Below the pieces are notes generated by a model. That model had not been told where the DNA came from and ran no database searches. It was given only the letters and a program-made list of their open reading frames with translations. Source: Steinernema hermaphroditum (lineage: Eukaryota > Nematoda > Chromadorea > Rhabditida > Steinernematidae). Taken from it: 64,000 nucleotides of DNA. The position numbers were made by a program, and so were the translations under genes. Position 1 is the first letter of the stretch. Each line of letters starts with the position of its first letter. Below are positions 1 through 17,378 of this stretch, piece after piece. Where the stretch lies: positions 5,890,001 to 5,954,000 of the forward strand of contig CM059625.1 of assembly GCA_030435675.1 (NCBI GenBank), in the 5' to 3' direction.

Positions 1-651
1 TAGATGCTGCGTCCAGTCCGCTGTTGTCGCCATTCATGTTAAGCCTAAAATGAGCAGCGAGATGCATCGCTAATCCCTATCAACCACACATCACAATGAT
101 TCGAAGGCTTCGTCTCTTTGAGTAGGCTTCTCACTCACACGAGCGCTTGAAGCCTTTCGACATCCATACTGTTTGGGCATTCATAGCAGCGGAAGGAAGT
201 AAACTACGGCTGTTGATCCTTCTTTACAAGTAAAAACAACACTTTGGCACATGTAGACCGTCACTACAATCGATAATCAAGGCATTCTTCGAATATTAAA
301 AATCACATTCAACTACAATCTGCACACGTTTTTTGTCACAAAGTTCAAAACAGCAAAGTTTCCTGTGGCGTCGCTTTGCTCTACGCCGCACATTCTTCTA
401 AAAGGAAATACGGACCCCTACCCACTTTTATATTAACCTGCACTACGCTGTTGAGTTCGTACAAGCATGAGGGTCTGAACAAGAGACACCAATGGTCTCG
501 ACGCGGCACGCCTGAGCGCTCAAATGCGGCAAACCACATCGCCAACAAGTCTTGTGCCGTAAACATAAATAGCGTGGAATAAACTGTTTCTCTTAAACGC
601 TATTTTTGTGCTCGATTTAGTGCGTGAACAACAATTTATTTCAGACGCAAA

Positions 652-2898
652 ATGTCGGCTCTCGGTGATTTTGCCAAAGAGCAGAAGAGCAAAGCGACCG
701 GAGGAGTGTCGCTTTCACAGTCCTTTAGCTCCTTCGGGGAAGGTCTCAAATCGAAGTTCTCCAGTCCTCTCTCCATGCTTTCACGAAGCGAAACCGCCGA
801 CGACACAGAACTCCTTACTGAGCCCTCTTCGTCCACTGATGGTGGACAACTACCCTTCAGTCGAAATAGGTAGACATCGTCCGAAGATTCTTCTTTTTTG
901 ACATAGCATCCATTAGAAAGTCTACATCTGGCGGCTGGCTGGGACCGTTTTCGGGTGATGTCAACATGTGCGGCTTGTCCAGAATTCAACGCATCGTCGC
1001 CTTCTTCATGTTCGTTGCAGGGGCCGGCTTCTGCTTCATGACTGTAAGAATAAGCTTTTCACTATATTCATCAGATTTTCTCTAGTCGATGATGCTGTTG
1101 CCCGTACTGGTTATTCAGACAAGGAAATTCGCCGCACTCAATACTCTCGCATCGACGTTATTACTGATCAGGTGAGTTAGATTGTTTACAAAAACTAGCA
1201 GCTATAATTGAAGGTTTATCTTTGTTTTTGTTTTCAAAAAACAGCTGGAAACCGCTCCCTGTCATAGTGGGTAGCCTAGAAATTTGATAGGGGTGTGAAT
1301 CAAGAATGCCTTTCTTCCTAAAGAATGTATTTAAAATGGTTTTTACATGAGGTCATGACTGAGCAACAGCTAAGAGTCTTCAGCGTGTTGTCCAAGATAA
1401 TTTTTGGAGAATGATTCTGATCTGCTTGTCTCCACAGTAACTCTCGAACATTGATTTTCGTTCTTACGACACTATGTGGGGGTCTTATGCGATTCGCGGT
1501 GAACTAAAATAGAATTGACATATCCGAATCCTGAAAATCATTACAGCGTACGCGATCGTTCCTCTCACAAATAACGATCATCATATTCGCAGATCATATA
1601 CTCACAAGATCATATGCTACCCTCAGAGAACAGGGTCGCTCGCTATTATCAAAGATCGCCACTAAAAGATTAACGATCTACCCAGTTGAACTTGTTACGA
1701 AATACCTTCAAGAAGAGAGGTCTGATAAGAAGAACTAGGAGTACAGAAAACATGAGTGGCACAGGACAACTCTTATCCCGGCTGACAAGACAAATGTTGA
1801 GCTCCATTACATTTATTTCGGAAAAACGACTGGTGTTTTGAACTTTGACCTATGTCACCAGTTGTAAGGAAGGTGCGATTTTAAACTCGGTAGCAAAGTG
1901 ATGGAGAGCCGATGTAAAACTGATTGGTTTCTTGTGCAGAGTGGAGACGTTGCCATCAATTAAATTCACAGTATAAGGAGGAAGGCAAAAACGTACTATA
2001 GACCAAAAGCTGCAAAAAATGGATATTGAAAATAGTGGTGTTAGCATGTAAGGATTAATGAACCACTCAACCATGAAATGAAGTCAATATTTCAGAATTT
2101 AAAAAATTCCACGGAGTATTCATAGGAGACTATGGTCCTGTAGTTATGCAGATTTGTCATTTTTTAAACACATAGAACTTTCACTCGGTTCTAATCCTAC
2201 AGAGCATAGGACAAGAGGAAGAAGATGGAAAGGGGTACGTGTGTATGAAGGAACTTTTCTACCCCTTTAGTAAGAACTAGAACGGGCTAATGTCGTTGCT
2301 TTCAAACGCATTTTCAAGTAGGCTTCACAACAATCCCTTGAAATGTCATATCGAGTGCTCTTATTTTGAGTTGGAGTTGGGTGGGTTCTCGCTCAAGCGC
2401 TGAACTTTTGTTTTGACCCACACGCTTTTTAAAGCGGTATTTTCGATTATGTGTGCATAATAGATTTGAAAACAAATACTTGGTTTTTGATCTTGTTTGA
2501 GCTGGCAATTCTTATTCCTCACAAAGGTTCGGACAACACATAAATTAGCGAAGTCGATTAGTTTTTAAAGGAACGACCCGATGTCGTCAATCTTTGCTCA
2601 TTCGTCTGGGCAATTTCCTCTTTTTTCTGTTCCTTATATCGAATGCGACGCCATTTCTTTGCTGCTTAAAGATCGTAGGTTGCTTTGCCGGAAAGATTAA
2701 ATCCGCGATAATTAAATTCCAGCGGCACGCTGTTTACTCTTCGTTCGGTAATGTGATCATGATGTCATGGTGATTTTCAGCTTCTCCTTCCTGTGGGGAC
2801 CGTCCGCCTACGTGCAGCACCTTCTGTCGCCCCAACGTCGCATCGTCACGATCTCCTACATCTCGACCGTACTCATCACGCTCTATACGTCCCTTTGG
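652..2898 (+). CDS. SFT2-family vesicle transport protein (3' end not located)
   Basis: Four-helix Golgi/endosome membrane protein of the SFT2 family (yeast Sft2, animal SFT2D), implicated in endosome-to-Golgi vesicle fusion. Exons: 652..869, 917..1043, 1086..1171, 2781..2898, all GT-AG and phase-consistent, 183 codons so far. Residues 1-~85 are a Ser-rich hydrophilic N-terminus. The conserved core starts at GGWLGPFSG, then LSRIQRIVAFFMF (helix 1), the short helix-2 exon ending in TLLLI, and SFSFLWGPSAYVQHLLSP, a family signature, followed by helix 3 ending YTSLW. The last ~30 residues (helix 4 and a Pro-Gly-Gly tail) should follow a donor at 2899, but no matching exon was found downstream. 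The start codon lies 7 nt after a TTTCAG acceptor-like site, suggesting trans-splicing or a 5' UTR intron. Family assignment is firm; completeness is not. Confidence 0.82.
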
Positions 2899-3933
2899 GT
2901 AGGTCTTAGTTAGCAGAGTCGTCGTAACACCCTGCACCCGACAAGTGGTATTAATTCGGACGCGTTTTTTCTCGTCTCGCCGAAGACGACCAGGAAGACC
3001 GCGCTTAATCCAAGGGCTTCGGCCATCGAGATTGCGTTCGTTGTCCTCGTGAGCAACATTAATCATATCGCGCTGCCCAAAAATTAAGCAAGCGTGCATG
3101 AACGATGCCGGTGTTCTCATTGCCATGCAGCCGAAGAAACGACGCTTTCCTCCTTTTAATACTTTATCGACTGTTTTCTCTTCAAAAGTACAAATCACGT
3201 ATCGATTTCTTTATGTACATAAATTAAACCCGACAAGATTATAAATAGGGCTCTTTTATAGAGGGCCGCTGGGGAGAAAGTTTGACATTTTTGAAAGGAA
3301 CAATTTCTTGTAGCGAAGGAAAGGGGGTGTGAGGGGTTGTTGGAGTGGCCGGTCGCGGCAAAACAGCGAATTTCTCCTCCGGATATCCTATATATCAGCG
3401 GTCATGTTTTGCAATTCTAATGAAGCGACGTTCATGTAAGGGAAGAAGCAAATTGCTCCCGAACGGAAAGGTAGATTGGTCGGATGGGATGGCGACGATT
3501 CCGTAACACGAAAGCGGCACCAATTCGTCGAAGACGCGACGGGAAACGTACTGACAACGATCAGCTGACTCCGGCGATGTCGGCTATTGTTGATAATCGG
3601 TTAATCCGGGAACATTCTTGCGGTGTGAGGACATTCGGCACGTCGACCTCGAACTCCCCACTGCCAGAGACTTCTTTTGTTTTCGGCTGGCAGCACACGA
3701 TCTTCTGTGCTATCGCAATTGATGACGCCGGGCTTGTGATGATGGTGGCACGCAGGTTTCGGAGAGTGCGACGGCAGAGGACAGGAGGGACAGAAAGTGA
3801 ACTTGTTTTGACTATCGAAGACGGGTATTCTACTTTAGTTCGGAGCTACTTCTTCGGCGGCGACGGTCAGGTACAACGGGTGATTTCGAATGGAATGTAA
3901 ACAGATTAAATGAGGGGATCGGGTGGCGGTCCT
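2899..3933. other. intergenic interval between SFT2-like and calmodulin-like genes
   Basis: The final SFT2 exon is expected here, but none of the three + frames resembles the family tail. Open frames on both strands are Arg-rich and low in conservation signals; I treat them as chance. No repeat or RNA gene was recognised. Confidence 0.4.
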
Positions 3934-5224
3934 TTACGCAGTCATCATCTTCACGAACTCTTCGTAGTCGATCTGAAAATGACGACCTTAATTTATATCG
4001 GCGACAAGCCAAATTTATAGGGTTTCGCCATGCTATCAATCTAACACAGTCATGCATTGAGAATAGGACAGGATTCCCAAGACCAAAACTAATCACTAAT
4101 ACGTCTCAGCTCGTAGGGGTTGTAAGAGAAATTTCGGGAAAAGTACCGTACCTGGCCATCACCATCAATATCCACCTCTGCTATGATCTCGTCTACTTCT
4201 TCGTCGCTGAACTGCTCCCCCATATGGGTCATGAAATAGCGGAATTCGTCGGCAGTGATGTAGCCATTGCCGTCCCGGTCGAACACTCGGAAGGCTTCGC
4301 GAATCATTTCACTGTCGTTCTCCTACGGTGACTGCTCATTACATACTTAAAACTGTTGACTCTTACCTTGTTCATTCTCTTCATCATCTGACAGAACTCA
4401 GGAAAGTCGATGGTACCACTACCGTCGACGTCCACTTCGTTCACCATGTCGAGTAGCTCCTGTTCCGTGGGGTTTTGGCCCAGGGACCGCATCGCGACTC
4501 CTAATTCCTTCGACGAGATGGAGCCGTTTCCGTCCTGCAAATGAGATACTTGTTGCGGCGCCTAGCATGACGTCTATTTTCAAACTTTTCCCGATGACGT
4601 ATAAGTTTCCCGCGCCTCCCGCGTCTTAATCTCTAGAATCGGCCGCTAAGTGGTGGTTTTCGCGTTTCAATAGGCTTGTTTTTTACGACTTCGAGGCTAA
4701 TGTCTATTTCGGCAATTTGACAAGGGGCAATTTTTGCGTCGGACAAGCAGTGGCGAACGCGCTGATGTGTTTCCCCATGACGGGAGTTATTTATTATTAA
4801 CGCACTATTTTAAAGTCTTTTGTTTCTCAAACCGAGCGTTGCCAATTGATTTTGCGTTTGAGTGGGGGAGTCTAACCGTTGCTTTTCTCTCGCATAAAAG
4901 ACCGACTATCCCCACTCCCGAGGCCATTTTGAGTGGTGAGAATAGGTGCACTATAGGCGCGGATTTTACGGTTGAGTGGGGAGCGCTTCCATCATTGGTT
5001 CTTTTGGTCGATGAACGCACGTGATTTCGGTGTTTTTGGGCATTGTTCTCGGACTCATTGAGAATGTATTAAGAGGGATAAGCGCGACCTACTTTGTCGA
5101 AAAGACGAAACGCTTCTTTGTACTCGATGAGCTCCTCTTCGCTGATTCCTTCCAGACCACTCTCGTGGTTCTGCTGCTTCCATCGATTGAACAGAGACAT
5201 CTTTCGATTTTGGGACATGGTCAT
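3934..5224 (-). CDS. cal-1: calmodulin-like protein, four EF-hands (cal-1-like)
   Basis: Calcium sensor of the calmodulin family. Exons on the minus strand: 5224..5093, 4534..4367, 4322..4152, 3972..3934, summing to 510 nt (169 aa plus stop). The four EF loops begin DKDGNGSIS (split by the first intron after DK), [18 protein letters not shown] and DIDGDGQID; all have acidic residues at positions 1, 3 and 12. The C-terminus is [10 protein letters not shown]. The match FRYFMTHMG in EF-hand 3, instead of calmodulin's LRHVMTNLG, and [12 protein letters not shown] point to C. elegans CAL-1 rather than CMD-1. An N-terminal extension of ~20 residues with basic and aromatic residues precedes the first helix, making it longer than calmodulin (149 aa). 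Two in-frame ATGs (5224 and 5218) are possible starts; a stop lies just upstream of the first. Orthology to cal-1 specifically is inferred from memory of the family. Confidence 0.9.
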
Positions 5225-8200
5225 CAAAAGGGCCACCGCCGGCTCTTAGGACGACTCGGGGGTTTCGACTGCGAACGGACTCCGAGCGGCGGACGACTCA
5301 CGCACCAGTCGAGTACCGTAATCTGTGACGGAGAAACAATAGTAAACAAGAATTTAAGCAACACGCGCTAAAAGTCGATTTTACATAAAACCGCCTTCAC
5401 AAAATCGAATTGTCCAGCAACTGGCGTTAGCGGTTAGATTTTGTTTGTGAGGGAACTCTCCGTCTGTCGGCACCGATGCTGTGATCACTCGTGTGGGGCG
5501 GAGAGATTGCCGTTGGGGGCCACGCCTCACTAACAACTTCACTTGCTCTGGTTTGACTGAATCTCGACGTCGCGGCGACACTGCTGCTGCTCACTTACGC
5601 GTGCCGCTTTGGCTGACTGGCCCTGGCCACGCCTAGGGTCGATTGGTTTTTGTCGCACGATCGCATCATAATATCAAAAGCTTTATGCACACAAATTGAC
5701 ACAGAGCCGCTGACAGCCGGCCGGAAAGAGCGACCTGGACATCCGCAGCATAATGCGTACTGCGCTAATGAGAAGAAGACTTCACGTGGGCAGAATTCTT
5801 ATTAGGGATGCAAAGCTTTGTTCGGCAAAACGCGGTCATGAGGGGCGCGTGTCACTGATAGATGTGTGCATTTGCTTATGTGATTATCGGCGGCAAAAAA
5901 GAAAACAATTAACGACCGTGAAACTCAATTATGTGTTTGGGTGGATCTGTTTTCTCATTCGACGCGTCGGAGTACGGTAGCGAAAGCAGGGGGTCCAACA
6001 TAATGTCAGCCCTTAAAATGATGTGAGCAGCACACGTATCGCAAACGAGAGGCGAACAGAACCGAATCCCCCCCCTCACTGGTTGCTAAGTACCGGTTAA
6101 GGGGAGTGCATTCGGGGTTCGGGCTATAACAGCACGGCCTAATGGATTGAATCACATGGGGACAGGACAACAAAAGTTTTTTTCTTGCTCAGTGGAGCGG
6201 CAAGCTCGGCGTCCTAATGAGAATCTCAGATGCGCCGAGGGTCTCTGAAGGGCAACGGTGAAATCAGAAATGTATAAAGCGGACTCTGTTTTCGCTTTTG
6301 CAGTTTTATTGCACTCGGCCCTTGGGGAGCCGTTTTGGCATGGACGAGCTGTACGCGTTAGCTTTTTGACACATGTTGAACAGAAAGAGCTGAAGCCTGG
6401 CACAAAACCAATTTCCTTCTTAGCTCTTTTGTTCTTAGGACATCGCGAAGATGTAATTTTTGGCGATGAGGGCAATGGAGGCGATGAAAACGTTTTTCTG
6501 TGCAGTCTTTAAAGATCTGTAGTAGCCGAGATCGGCTCACTTCGCGATATCAAAGAAATGAAGTGCTAAATTTTGCCGACGGTTCGCACGCCGTTGGTGA
6601 AGGATGATGATCGAGCGGGTGGAGGAGATGTCCGGCCTTTGGCCTCACTCGTATATCACCTTAACATCACTCAACGCACACATGTTCCGCATTCTTTGAC
6701 GAAGTCATTGGTCCTACCTCGAGATTTCAAGATACGAGCAAAGAAAACATTTATTGGGACGACAAAGTCGGACTCGCTTCCACCTTACAGAATCGCATGT
6801 CACTAGGGCACGCAGGTACACTTACAGCGGCTATTTATCATGGCGCGCTTTGGTCGCCTGTCAGAGCGGAATTTCTGAGTTAGTTGGCGACGTCACCGTG
6901 TTCGTGCGCGTACGTTTATCCAAGAATTTCTAAGCATTTACGTAGGGTTCCCAAATAACAAATAGCGAGCGATTCGGTGTACATTAGGACGAAAGTAGAC
7001 AGAGTAGATTCCCACAGTTACGCATTGGCCACATGAGAAAATTGTTTTGACATTCTCTACCTCTTCATCAGTTGCTTTCTGTTATCATTATAGAGACGGA
7101 GTTGTTTGTGTCAATTGTCTTTAGTCTTTTCTTCTCTCGAAGTGATCGCCTGGAATCCGAATCATCCCGAAATACACCTGACGTTGAGTCAATTCTGACA
7201 AGTCGTCGGAGGGGAGTGTTCGTTGACCATGTTTTATTCTAGCCTGGATTTATCGTCGCCGTTATAGTGCGCGCTGCCTGAAAAGGGCAAACCCGGACAA
7301 ATATGCATGAGAGATTTGACATTACATGAATTGATGACCTCGTCGCTACATGCTGTCGCGAAAGAGGCACTTGATTTCAGATTTAATGAATTAATGCCAC
7401 ACAACGTTTATTAATAATCTTTTCAGCTGAAAAGTACACTCCTGACGATTTTCACGTCGCTGGCTCAGCTAATGGCGCTAATTTGGTGAGTTTTCCTTTC
7501 TCCTTCATTTATTATAGGACAAGTGCACGGGGGTACGGGTTTATTTATTAGGCGCCCGGCGAATTGTGTCCGATGTGCCGGGAATAAATGCAAAAAATGG
7601 CGCTTTTGGCGCTCTAAAAGAGGAGCGAAGTTCGGAATTAGTTGGTAATTGACTGACGTCGTATACGTCATCTCCATTCGGACGAGGAGTAGTCCAAATT
7701 TGATTTGTGGCCCGCTTAGCCGTTGGGACGAGCGTCTCCAAGTAGCTAGCATGACGTGCTAAATGTCTCTGGCCCTTTGATTTGAGCGAACACCCGGAAG
7801 TGCTATGAATTGTTGATATCTGTCCGCAGCGGATTGACGCAATGGAAATTGCCTTTGTTTTCTGCATCAAATTCGAACCTGCTGCAAAGGACCAAAAAAA
7901 AAAGAAAAGAACTCTTTTCCAACTCACGAGATACCGTAAAAGCTTTCTGCGTTCCTTAATTGTCCGCCATGCGTTTTCCCATTAACCAAGCCGCAAATTC
8001 ACTTCTTCGCAGTCTGGGTTTTGTTTATGTTTTTGATGTATAACTTAGCGTTCTCCACGTCTTTCCATTAATTGCGGCCGCTTCGGCGAATCGGTTTCGC
8101 TTTCTATTAGGCCTTATCGAGGCCGCCGATCGCCGACAACGTTTGAAACATCATTTCAAAACGCATTAACCTTTGACGCACGCAGACGTCGCTTAGGAAA

Positions 8201-11200
8201 TCGTTTTCGCAAGACTACTTTTTGTATTTTGAACGATCTGGCTGGCGCGTCCAGGAGGGCCATCCATTCCGCAGAGGGCACCAAAGGTGAGGACGCCGCT
8301 GCCGTGGCCGTCTTCGCCCGCCGATTCGGTGTTTATTGGGCGAGGGAGGATGATCGACTGGGCGATCCGAGAGCAGATTAATCACGTAATGGCACATTTA
8401 AATCGTACCACACGGCGATGTCACTTTATGTCACTGAATTATAGGTTTGTCTTGTCCTACGTTCCGGGAGGCGAACGTGGACTCCGCTTCATTACTACGC
8501 TGTTCGGAGGAATCGTCAAGAGCCGTTCCACGTTGGTGTTGCCCATATAAGCGCGAAGAGAGCGTGAAACGAAGTCGCAACTGCACACTATTTTTTGTAC
8601 ATATGCTGTTTAAACTCTTTGGTACCGGTCTGCTGTGATCTTTCCGATTTGGGTATCAATTGCAACATTCTCCGAGAAACAGGTCGACTTTACGCATGGC
8701 AACGACTTCTTGGACCGCAATAAAGTTTTACTTTCACAGGTGCAACGAGTACTCGTTACGTATGCAAATTAACAATCTGTTATCCCATGGCAATCGGACG
8801 ACAGTCCTTAATGACTAGAACGAGGAAACGTCATCTCCACCTGTATTGGCTTCCCGAGAGGCACAACTTTCCTGAATGTGGCACAGATTAACAATGTTCC
8901 CATAGGTCTCACAGGATAAACAAAAAATTGTGTAATTGGTGGACTTCATATCAAGAAATAGTAGTTCTTTACATTGAAAGCAACTCCCTGTGCTTTGTTG
9001 TTTTCGCAACCGATTTTGTGGCTCTCGGCACTCATGAGAGCCAAGGCCGCCAGGATCATGTGCTCTGCCGAAAATATGGACGTTTCGATAACGGCCTCTA
9101 TTATCCGCAGATGTTCAGCCATCAGCGCTCAAGCGGAATGTTCCAATAGCTGCTCTTCTCAATGTAACTATGATCACAGGCTATGATCTTGTTCGAAATT
9201 CCGATGAGCAGGTGAGCAATCGATTTCGTCGTAAACGGCAAGTGTTCTTTACACCACGGCAACTTGTTTATTTTCGCTCTTTTTGCCGACTGGGTCATCC
9301 CTAACAGTAGCAATGTGTGTCTCAGACATCGGATGGACCTTCTACGCATCTCAAACTTACCATTATTTGCGTTTGCTTTATTTCTGAGAAAAAAGAAAAC
9401 TGTATAATCTACTTTTCCGTTCTGTAAGCAACTGCTCACACAGACTCATTTATAACAACAACCAGTATGTGTATCGGGGTGGCTGAAAATAGCTGCAAGC
9501 ACACTTTACAACAGTGAGCACTTAACGGAACGTCATATGCAGGATATCCGAAAAAACAGCTCAAATGTCGTCAGTTGCAACTGGAGTCTCGAACGCTGTG
9601 AACTTCGCTCGTTTTTCACAACCATCACTGTTCCTTGTTCTGTGTTTTGATCGCATCTTAATCACCACACCTCTTCTGCGCTATTATCGGGAAAGCAAAC
9701 AGATGATGCATATGAATTTTTGACAATACAATAAAACAAGATCATGCTCTTTCTGGAAGCTATTGTTAGTAGAAGTTCGTTTTTTTTGTCAGACAAGTTA
9801 GGTCCCGCCTATCCGAAGTCCAATCCGAGATCAGTCGTGCCCACGATCTGAACGGCTCATCAATGAATTTGAAATGGAAGCATGTTTGCTTGCAAGAGAA
9901 TTACTTTTTCGGCATGAATCACCGATGATCGTTGTTGTGGTGCCGATCTACGGAGTAGTCTTTCAGTTACAAACATTTGGATACGATCGTTATGAACTTT
10001 CCTGAAAGGCCACCAAAACATAAGTGCTATTGTTGATGCTGTAGCGTATTCATAGCCACGAAATGAGCAAGCTTTGGATGATACCATGGCTTAAGATTAA
10101 GATTATACATTCCATGAGCACATAACACTTTAGCTTCTCATTCGCAGTAATCATAACGAAAACATAAGTACAAACGCATTGGCGAACTGAATAATTGGCT
10201 TCCGCTTATTGTTTTTACATCGGCTATTGTAGTCGTAATATAAATTATTATATGAAAAATAAAAGTGCGACGCTTGCCCAAATCAGGCGTCCAGGGGAAG
10301 GGGTGATGGATTGAAGCACAAGGGCATGTCACTAAAATGGCTTATTGTTATTGTCGTCCATAATTGCCCTGAGCGCTTTTGAGTAAGCGCACTTGCCTTG
10401 CAGGAGAGTTTGGCAATTCAGGACAATATGAAAATTACGGTCGGAAATAAAGCAAAAATATGAAAATAGCATGCTGTAAGGCCAAAAAATAAAAAGTCTG
10501 ATGTTAGTCGCTGGTTCTGCACCTAGACGATATGGGTCTACTATGTGCGTGCAGAAAAGGAAAACCGATGTGGTATTCGTATCATTTCATTAATGTGATG
10601 TCATAATTTTCCCTTTATGACCAGACACCTCAGGGCCAAACGGATGATCTGACCAGGCTCCTTGTGTGTAGTTGTCGACCCTTCGAAATTTTGGCCTGGA
10701 AAGCCTTTCTATTTTCAGCTGAACTGCGCAATCGAAGAACTCCAGTTGTTTGAAATCACACTTGTCAGTGCGGACGTCTCCCCGAGTAGAAAAAGTGGAT
10801 AATGTCGGCGCTTAGCTTACTTCCTCTGCTGACTCATCGGAACGTTTAATAATGTCAAAAGGAGGAAATTCGATGAAATAGCGAGTTAAATCCAAATCTG
10901 ACCATGAGTCACATGCCTAATCGCTTTAAATTTCCCGATTTCTTTGTATGCATTAATAAATTAGTAACTTCTTTGATATCACTTTCTATGCCCGAACTGT
11001 TTCTTTTTGGGATAACATGTTTACCTGTTTTTCGTAAATGGTATCCGATATCCGTCTAGTTGGATGGAGGAATCTTGTTTTTTACAATAAAGTTTTCCCT
11101 ATATGCTAAGCAAAAACCGTTTGGTTGTTTTTCGAGAATGTTATTCTGAAGGACATCCACAAGTGGTTGACGAGAATGAGGAAGAGCAGTGCGACTAACT

Positions 11201-11814
11201 TAAGTATTAGCTTGTAAACAGAGGAGGCTTCCAAAGGAAAACAACCGTTTTGGAGTCACGATTCTGAGAGCTGTATGTGACATTTAAACGCTTGGTTCAA
11301 CTCTATGTACAAGCAGGCAAGAATTCTCCTTCTGCTACAAATCTCTCCACGGCACTGCGGAAAAGAGAAAAAGCGTCGAAGTCACAACCTCTGCCTCCTT
11401 CGCGCTTTTTTCCACCACTTCTTCATAAGGTCTTAAGTCAAGAAGCTACGGCCACAGTAAAGCTTGATTGATAGCGAAGTTTGCGGCGATGGAACAAAGC
11501 CACATAATCCTTCGAAATGCCTTCCGGTCTTTTCAGTATGGCACGACTTTGGAGAGCGTGCCACAATTAGTGAATGGTCGGCCGTCTCTTTCGCGTGCTC
11601 ACTCAACATGTGTTGTCGAGATTTGCGCAGCGTGATGCCTTGGCCCGACTTCTATAGTGTCACACAGTATTTGACGTCGTCTTTATAAGCGGATTCAGCA
11701 TCTCCGACACACAATATCGCTTATGCGCGTGTCGCTAACGACTTTGGCCGGCGACAAGAAAGAAGACACACCTTTCAGATTCAGTCGCGCTGAGTGCCTG
11801 GCCGGCTTCAGCCC
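5225..11814. other. 6.6 kb without recognisable genes
   Basis: I see no conserved exon on either strand. Open frames up to ~130 codons exist (for example around 7541..7927 minus) but lack recognisable motifs or a coherent splice pattern. It could hold regulatory sequence for the calmodulin-like gene (upstream of its 5' end) or an unrecognised gene; no tRNA or repeat array was seen. Confidence 0.4.
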
Positions 11815-12474
11815 ATGGACAGAGACATGCGGATACGGGCCTTCATGGAGGAGTACTCGCGAATGATCCAGCTCCTCGACGACATCAACGCGATGAAGGT
11901 AAGGCACTGTCTTCCGCCATATTGTGAGCTGTATTATTGGCAATAGCAGTTACATGGATTGGATCTGTTATTGTTTCCCTCAGCTTCACTTTTCACTCAT
12001 GATCAACCAAAAAATGCAAAAACCTTTTTTTCAACACCATGTCCACATTTCCCCACATTTCTATGGAAGTGATTTTCAAATTATATCGACCTAAGGATAA
12101 GATAAGACACCACATAGATACCCGTCTTCAACACGAGCACGATGAGTAAATTACCATAAATGACAATGGATTAAGGAGTCGATGTTCCGCATGGAAATGC
12201 TCATGATGATAATGGTGATCCTGCTCGTGGGCACAATTGGAGTAAGCGCCGACCTTCGGTACCCTTATCACCTTTCCCATTGCAGCTCTCCACCCTCGTG
12301 TTCATCTGCAAGACGTTCTGTTGCAACGCCGCCGCACAGGAGGACCGAGCCATCTACTACAGCGAGCCGACAGTCATGAACCATCAACGAGCCACGTTCT
12401 CGTTGGAGAAGGGCATCAGCAAATCCCCTGTAAAGTCAACATCATGCGATTTGCCACGTGGATCAGTCACTTAG
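11815..12474 (+). CDS. small single-pass membrane protein, family unknown
   Basis: Three exons give a continuous frame: 11815..11898, 12176..12241 and 12286 onward. The first exon encodes a 28-residue amphipathic, Met-rich start (MDRDMRIRAFMEEYSRMIQL). The second and third encode one hydrophobic segment, MLMMIMVILLVGTIG joined to LSTLVFICKTFCC, i.e. a ~25-residue membrane helix ending in a Cys-Cys pair that could be palmitoylated. A polar tail follows (AQEDRAIYYSEPTV). The 3' end is uncertain: translation can stop at 12474, or a donor at 12430 can join an acceptor at 12507 and run to a TGA near 12605. The acceptor of exon 2 (ATTAAG) has a weak pyrimidine tract. I do not recognise the family. 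The case rests on the helix spanning a splice junction and on consistent phases. Confidence 0.5.
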
Positions 12475-14019
12475 TGCCGGTCACTTCCTGTCGTGCTCCC
12501 GATCGCAGGTTCGCCTTCGAATCGGAACTCGTGACTCACAAAAGAACCCCTCTCTGTCTGACTCACATCTTCCTGTTGCTCACTTCTGTCCCAACGTTAA
12601 CGAGATCTGACTGTCACTTAGTGATCTGTAAATTTGAATAATAAACGAGAACGTCACAAAGGTAGGCGGCACATGGGTCATATCGGGACAGTGAGTCACC
12701 CTTCGATCGGTTCACATCTGTCAACAACCTCAAAAACAGTTAGTTCCTCGCGCGATTCACTTTCTGCCGCTTGTTCAAATTTGAACGCGCAATCAATGGA
12801 CCGTTCGTAAAGTCTGTCACTACAGAACGCCGCCATTACGTATTTGTGAATCATACGAGGGTTGTTTTCCGACAAACAAGCTTGAATATTTCGATATCGT
12901 TCTCATGATCACCCGATAGCGGCGCCGGCGTCGCACTCCGAACGCAGCTGTAAACTCATTGCGAAAGACGCACACGTTCGTCTGTTGGACGTTGCCGCAT
13001 GATTCACTGTCGGCGATCGGAAACGGGGCCCAGAACTCTGTCGACCATTCGAGAGGAGTTCTTTCTGAGGATTGTCTCTTCCTTTTTGAGCTCGTTAGAT
13101 CGCGCGCCGTCGCTCTCTCTGCAAGTCGCCTTGTCACGCTTAGTCTCCGGGAGTCAGCCCGTCCGCTCAGCTGTTTATCGCTTGTTGCATATGTAATCAT
13201 TTCCGTCCTGTTTTTGATTCGACATCGAGAAAGAGACTCCGGTCAACAGGAGCCTCTTTGTGAATTACCAATCGAACTGTCTCCGCATGTTATGTGGTGT
13301 TCAGTCGGGGATAGGTGTTTTTTCAGTCGATTTTTCGTGTTCCCAGAACGCTTTCGCGGTAAAACAAGTGAAGTGAGCGCGGCATGCGGCTGGCGATAAC
13401 GCCGCCAGCAAGAGGGCCCAGTGGTGCAACATCCCGGTCGAAACAACAACGGTTCGGTGATGTGTCATCAGCAACACTCGCTCGCACGCGGTGGTCTCTT
13501 TTTCGCGCTCACCGCTCTCGCTCGCACCGTCGCTCGGTCGCTCCTCGTTCGGTCCGGTGATGATGCACGTACCGTGGCATGAAGGAAGGATGACGGCGTG
13601 GAAATGAGTGCTGCCTAGCACGAGTGCCGACGGTTGAAGTAATCAGAGGCCCGGCCGACGACAGTAATCAAAGTCAGCGACTGGCGACAGTCCGGCCCGC
13701 CCGCACGCCTTACTGTTCTCTTGTTTCGGCCGTCGCGACGTTTGATAAAACGAACTAGCCGCTGGTCTTCATTAATCAGTTCGTTATGCCCACGACCTCT
13801 GTTTGCTTGTGCCACTGTTCGCGCTCCTTCTGTTTTCCCACCTTTTTGGCGCCGACCTTGCCTGCAATTAGCGTCCCGTATTGATTAGAAAGCGCAACTT
13901 ATTTATCCACAAAGCGCGTTCGGACTAGGTAAATCGAGCCGATCGATCCAGGCTTGTTTATTTTTGGGACCGACCCAGTGAAATCCGTCCGTTTATTTGC
14001 AGGTCATAAGCCGAACAGG
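12475..14019. other. upstream region of the LDL-receptor-like gene
   Basis: No exon recognised. The stretch around 13440..13560 is rich in CGCTC/GCTCGC motifs. Overlapping open frames on both strands (12.8-13.8 kb) have mutually exclusive compositions and look spurious. A TTTGCAG acceptor-like site at 13996..14002 precedes the start codon of the next gene by 18 nt. Confidence 0.4.

Positions 14020-17378
<3,359 letters not shown>

Noticed and set aside
3484..3900. 138-codon open frame (+)
   Set aside because: Arg-rich, no motif, and positioned where the SFT2 last exon was sought but without resemblance to it.
12820..13815. Overlapping 100-146-codon frames on both strands
   Set aside because: Mutually overlapping, CG-rich composition, no splice structure or motifs; likely promoter sequence of the LDL-receptor-like gene.
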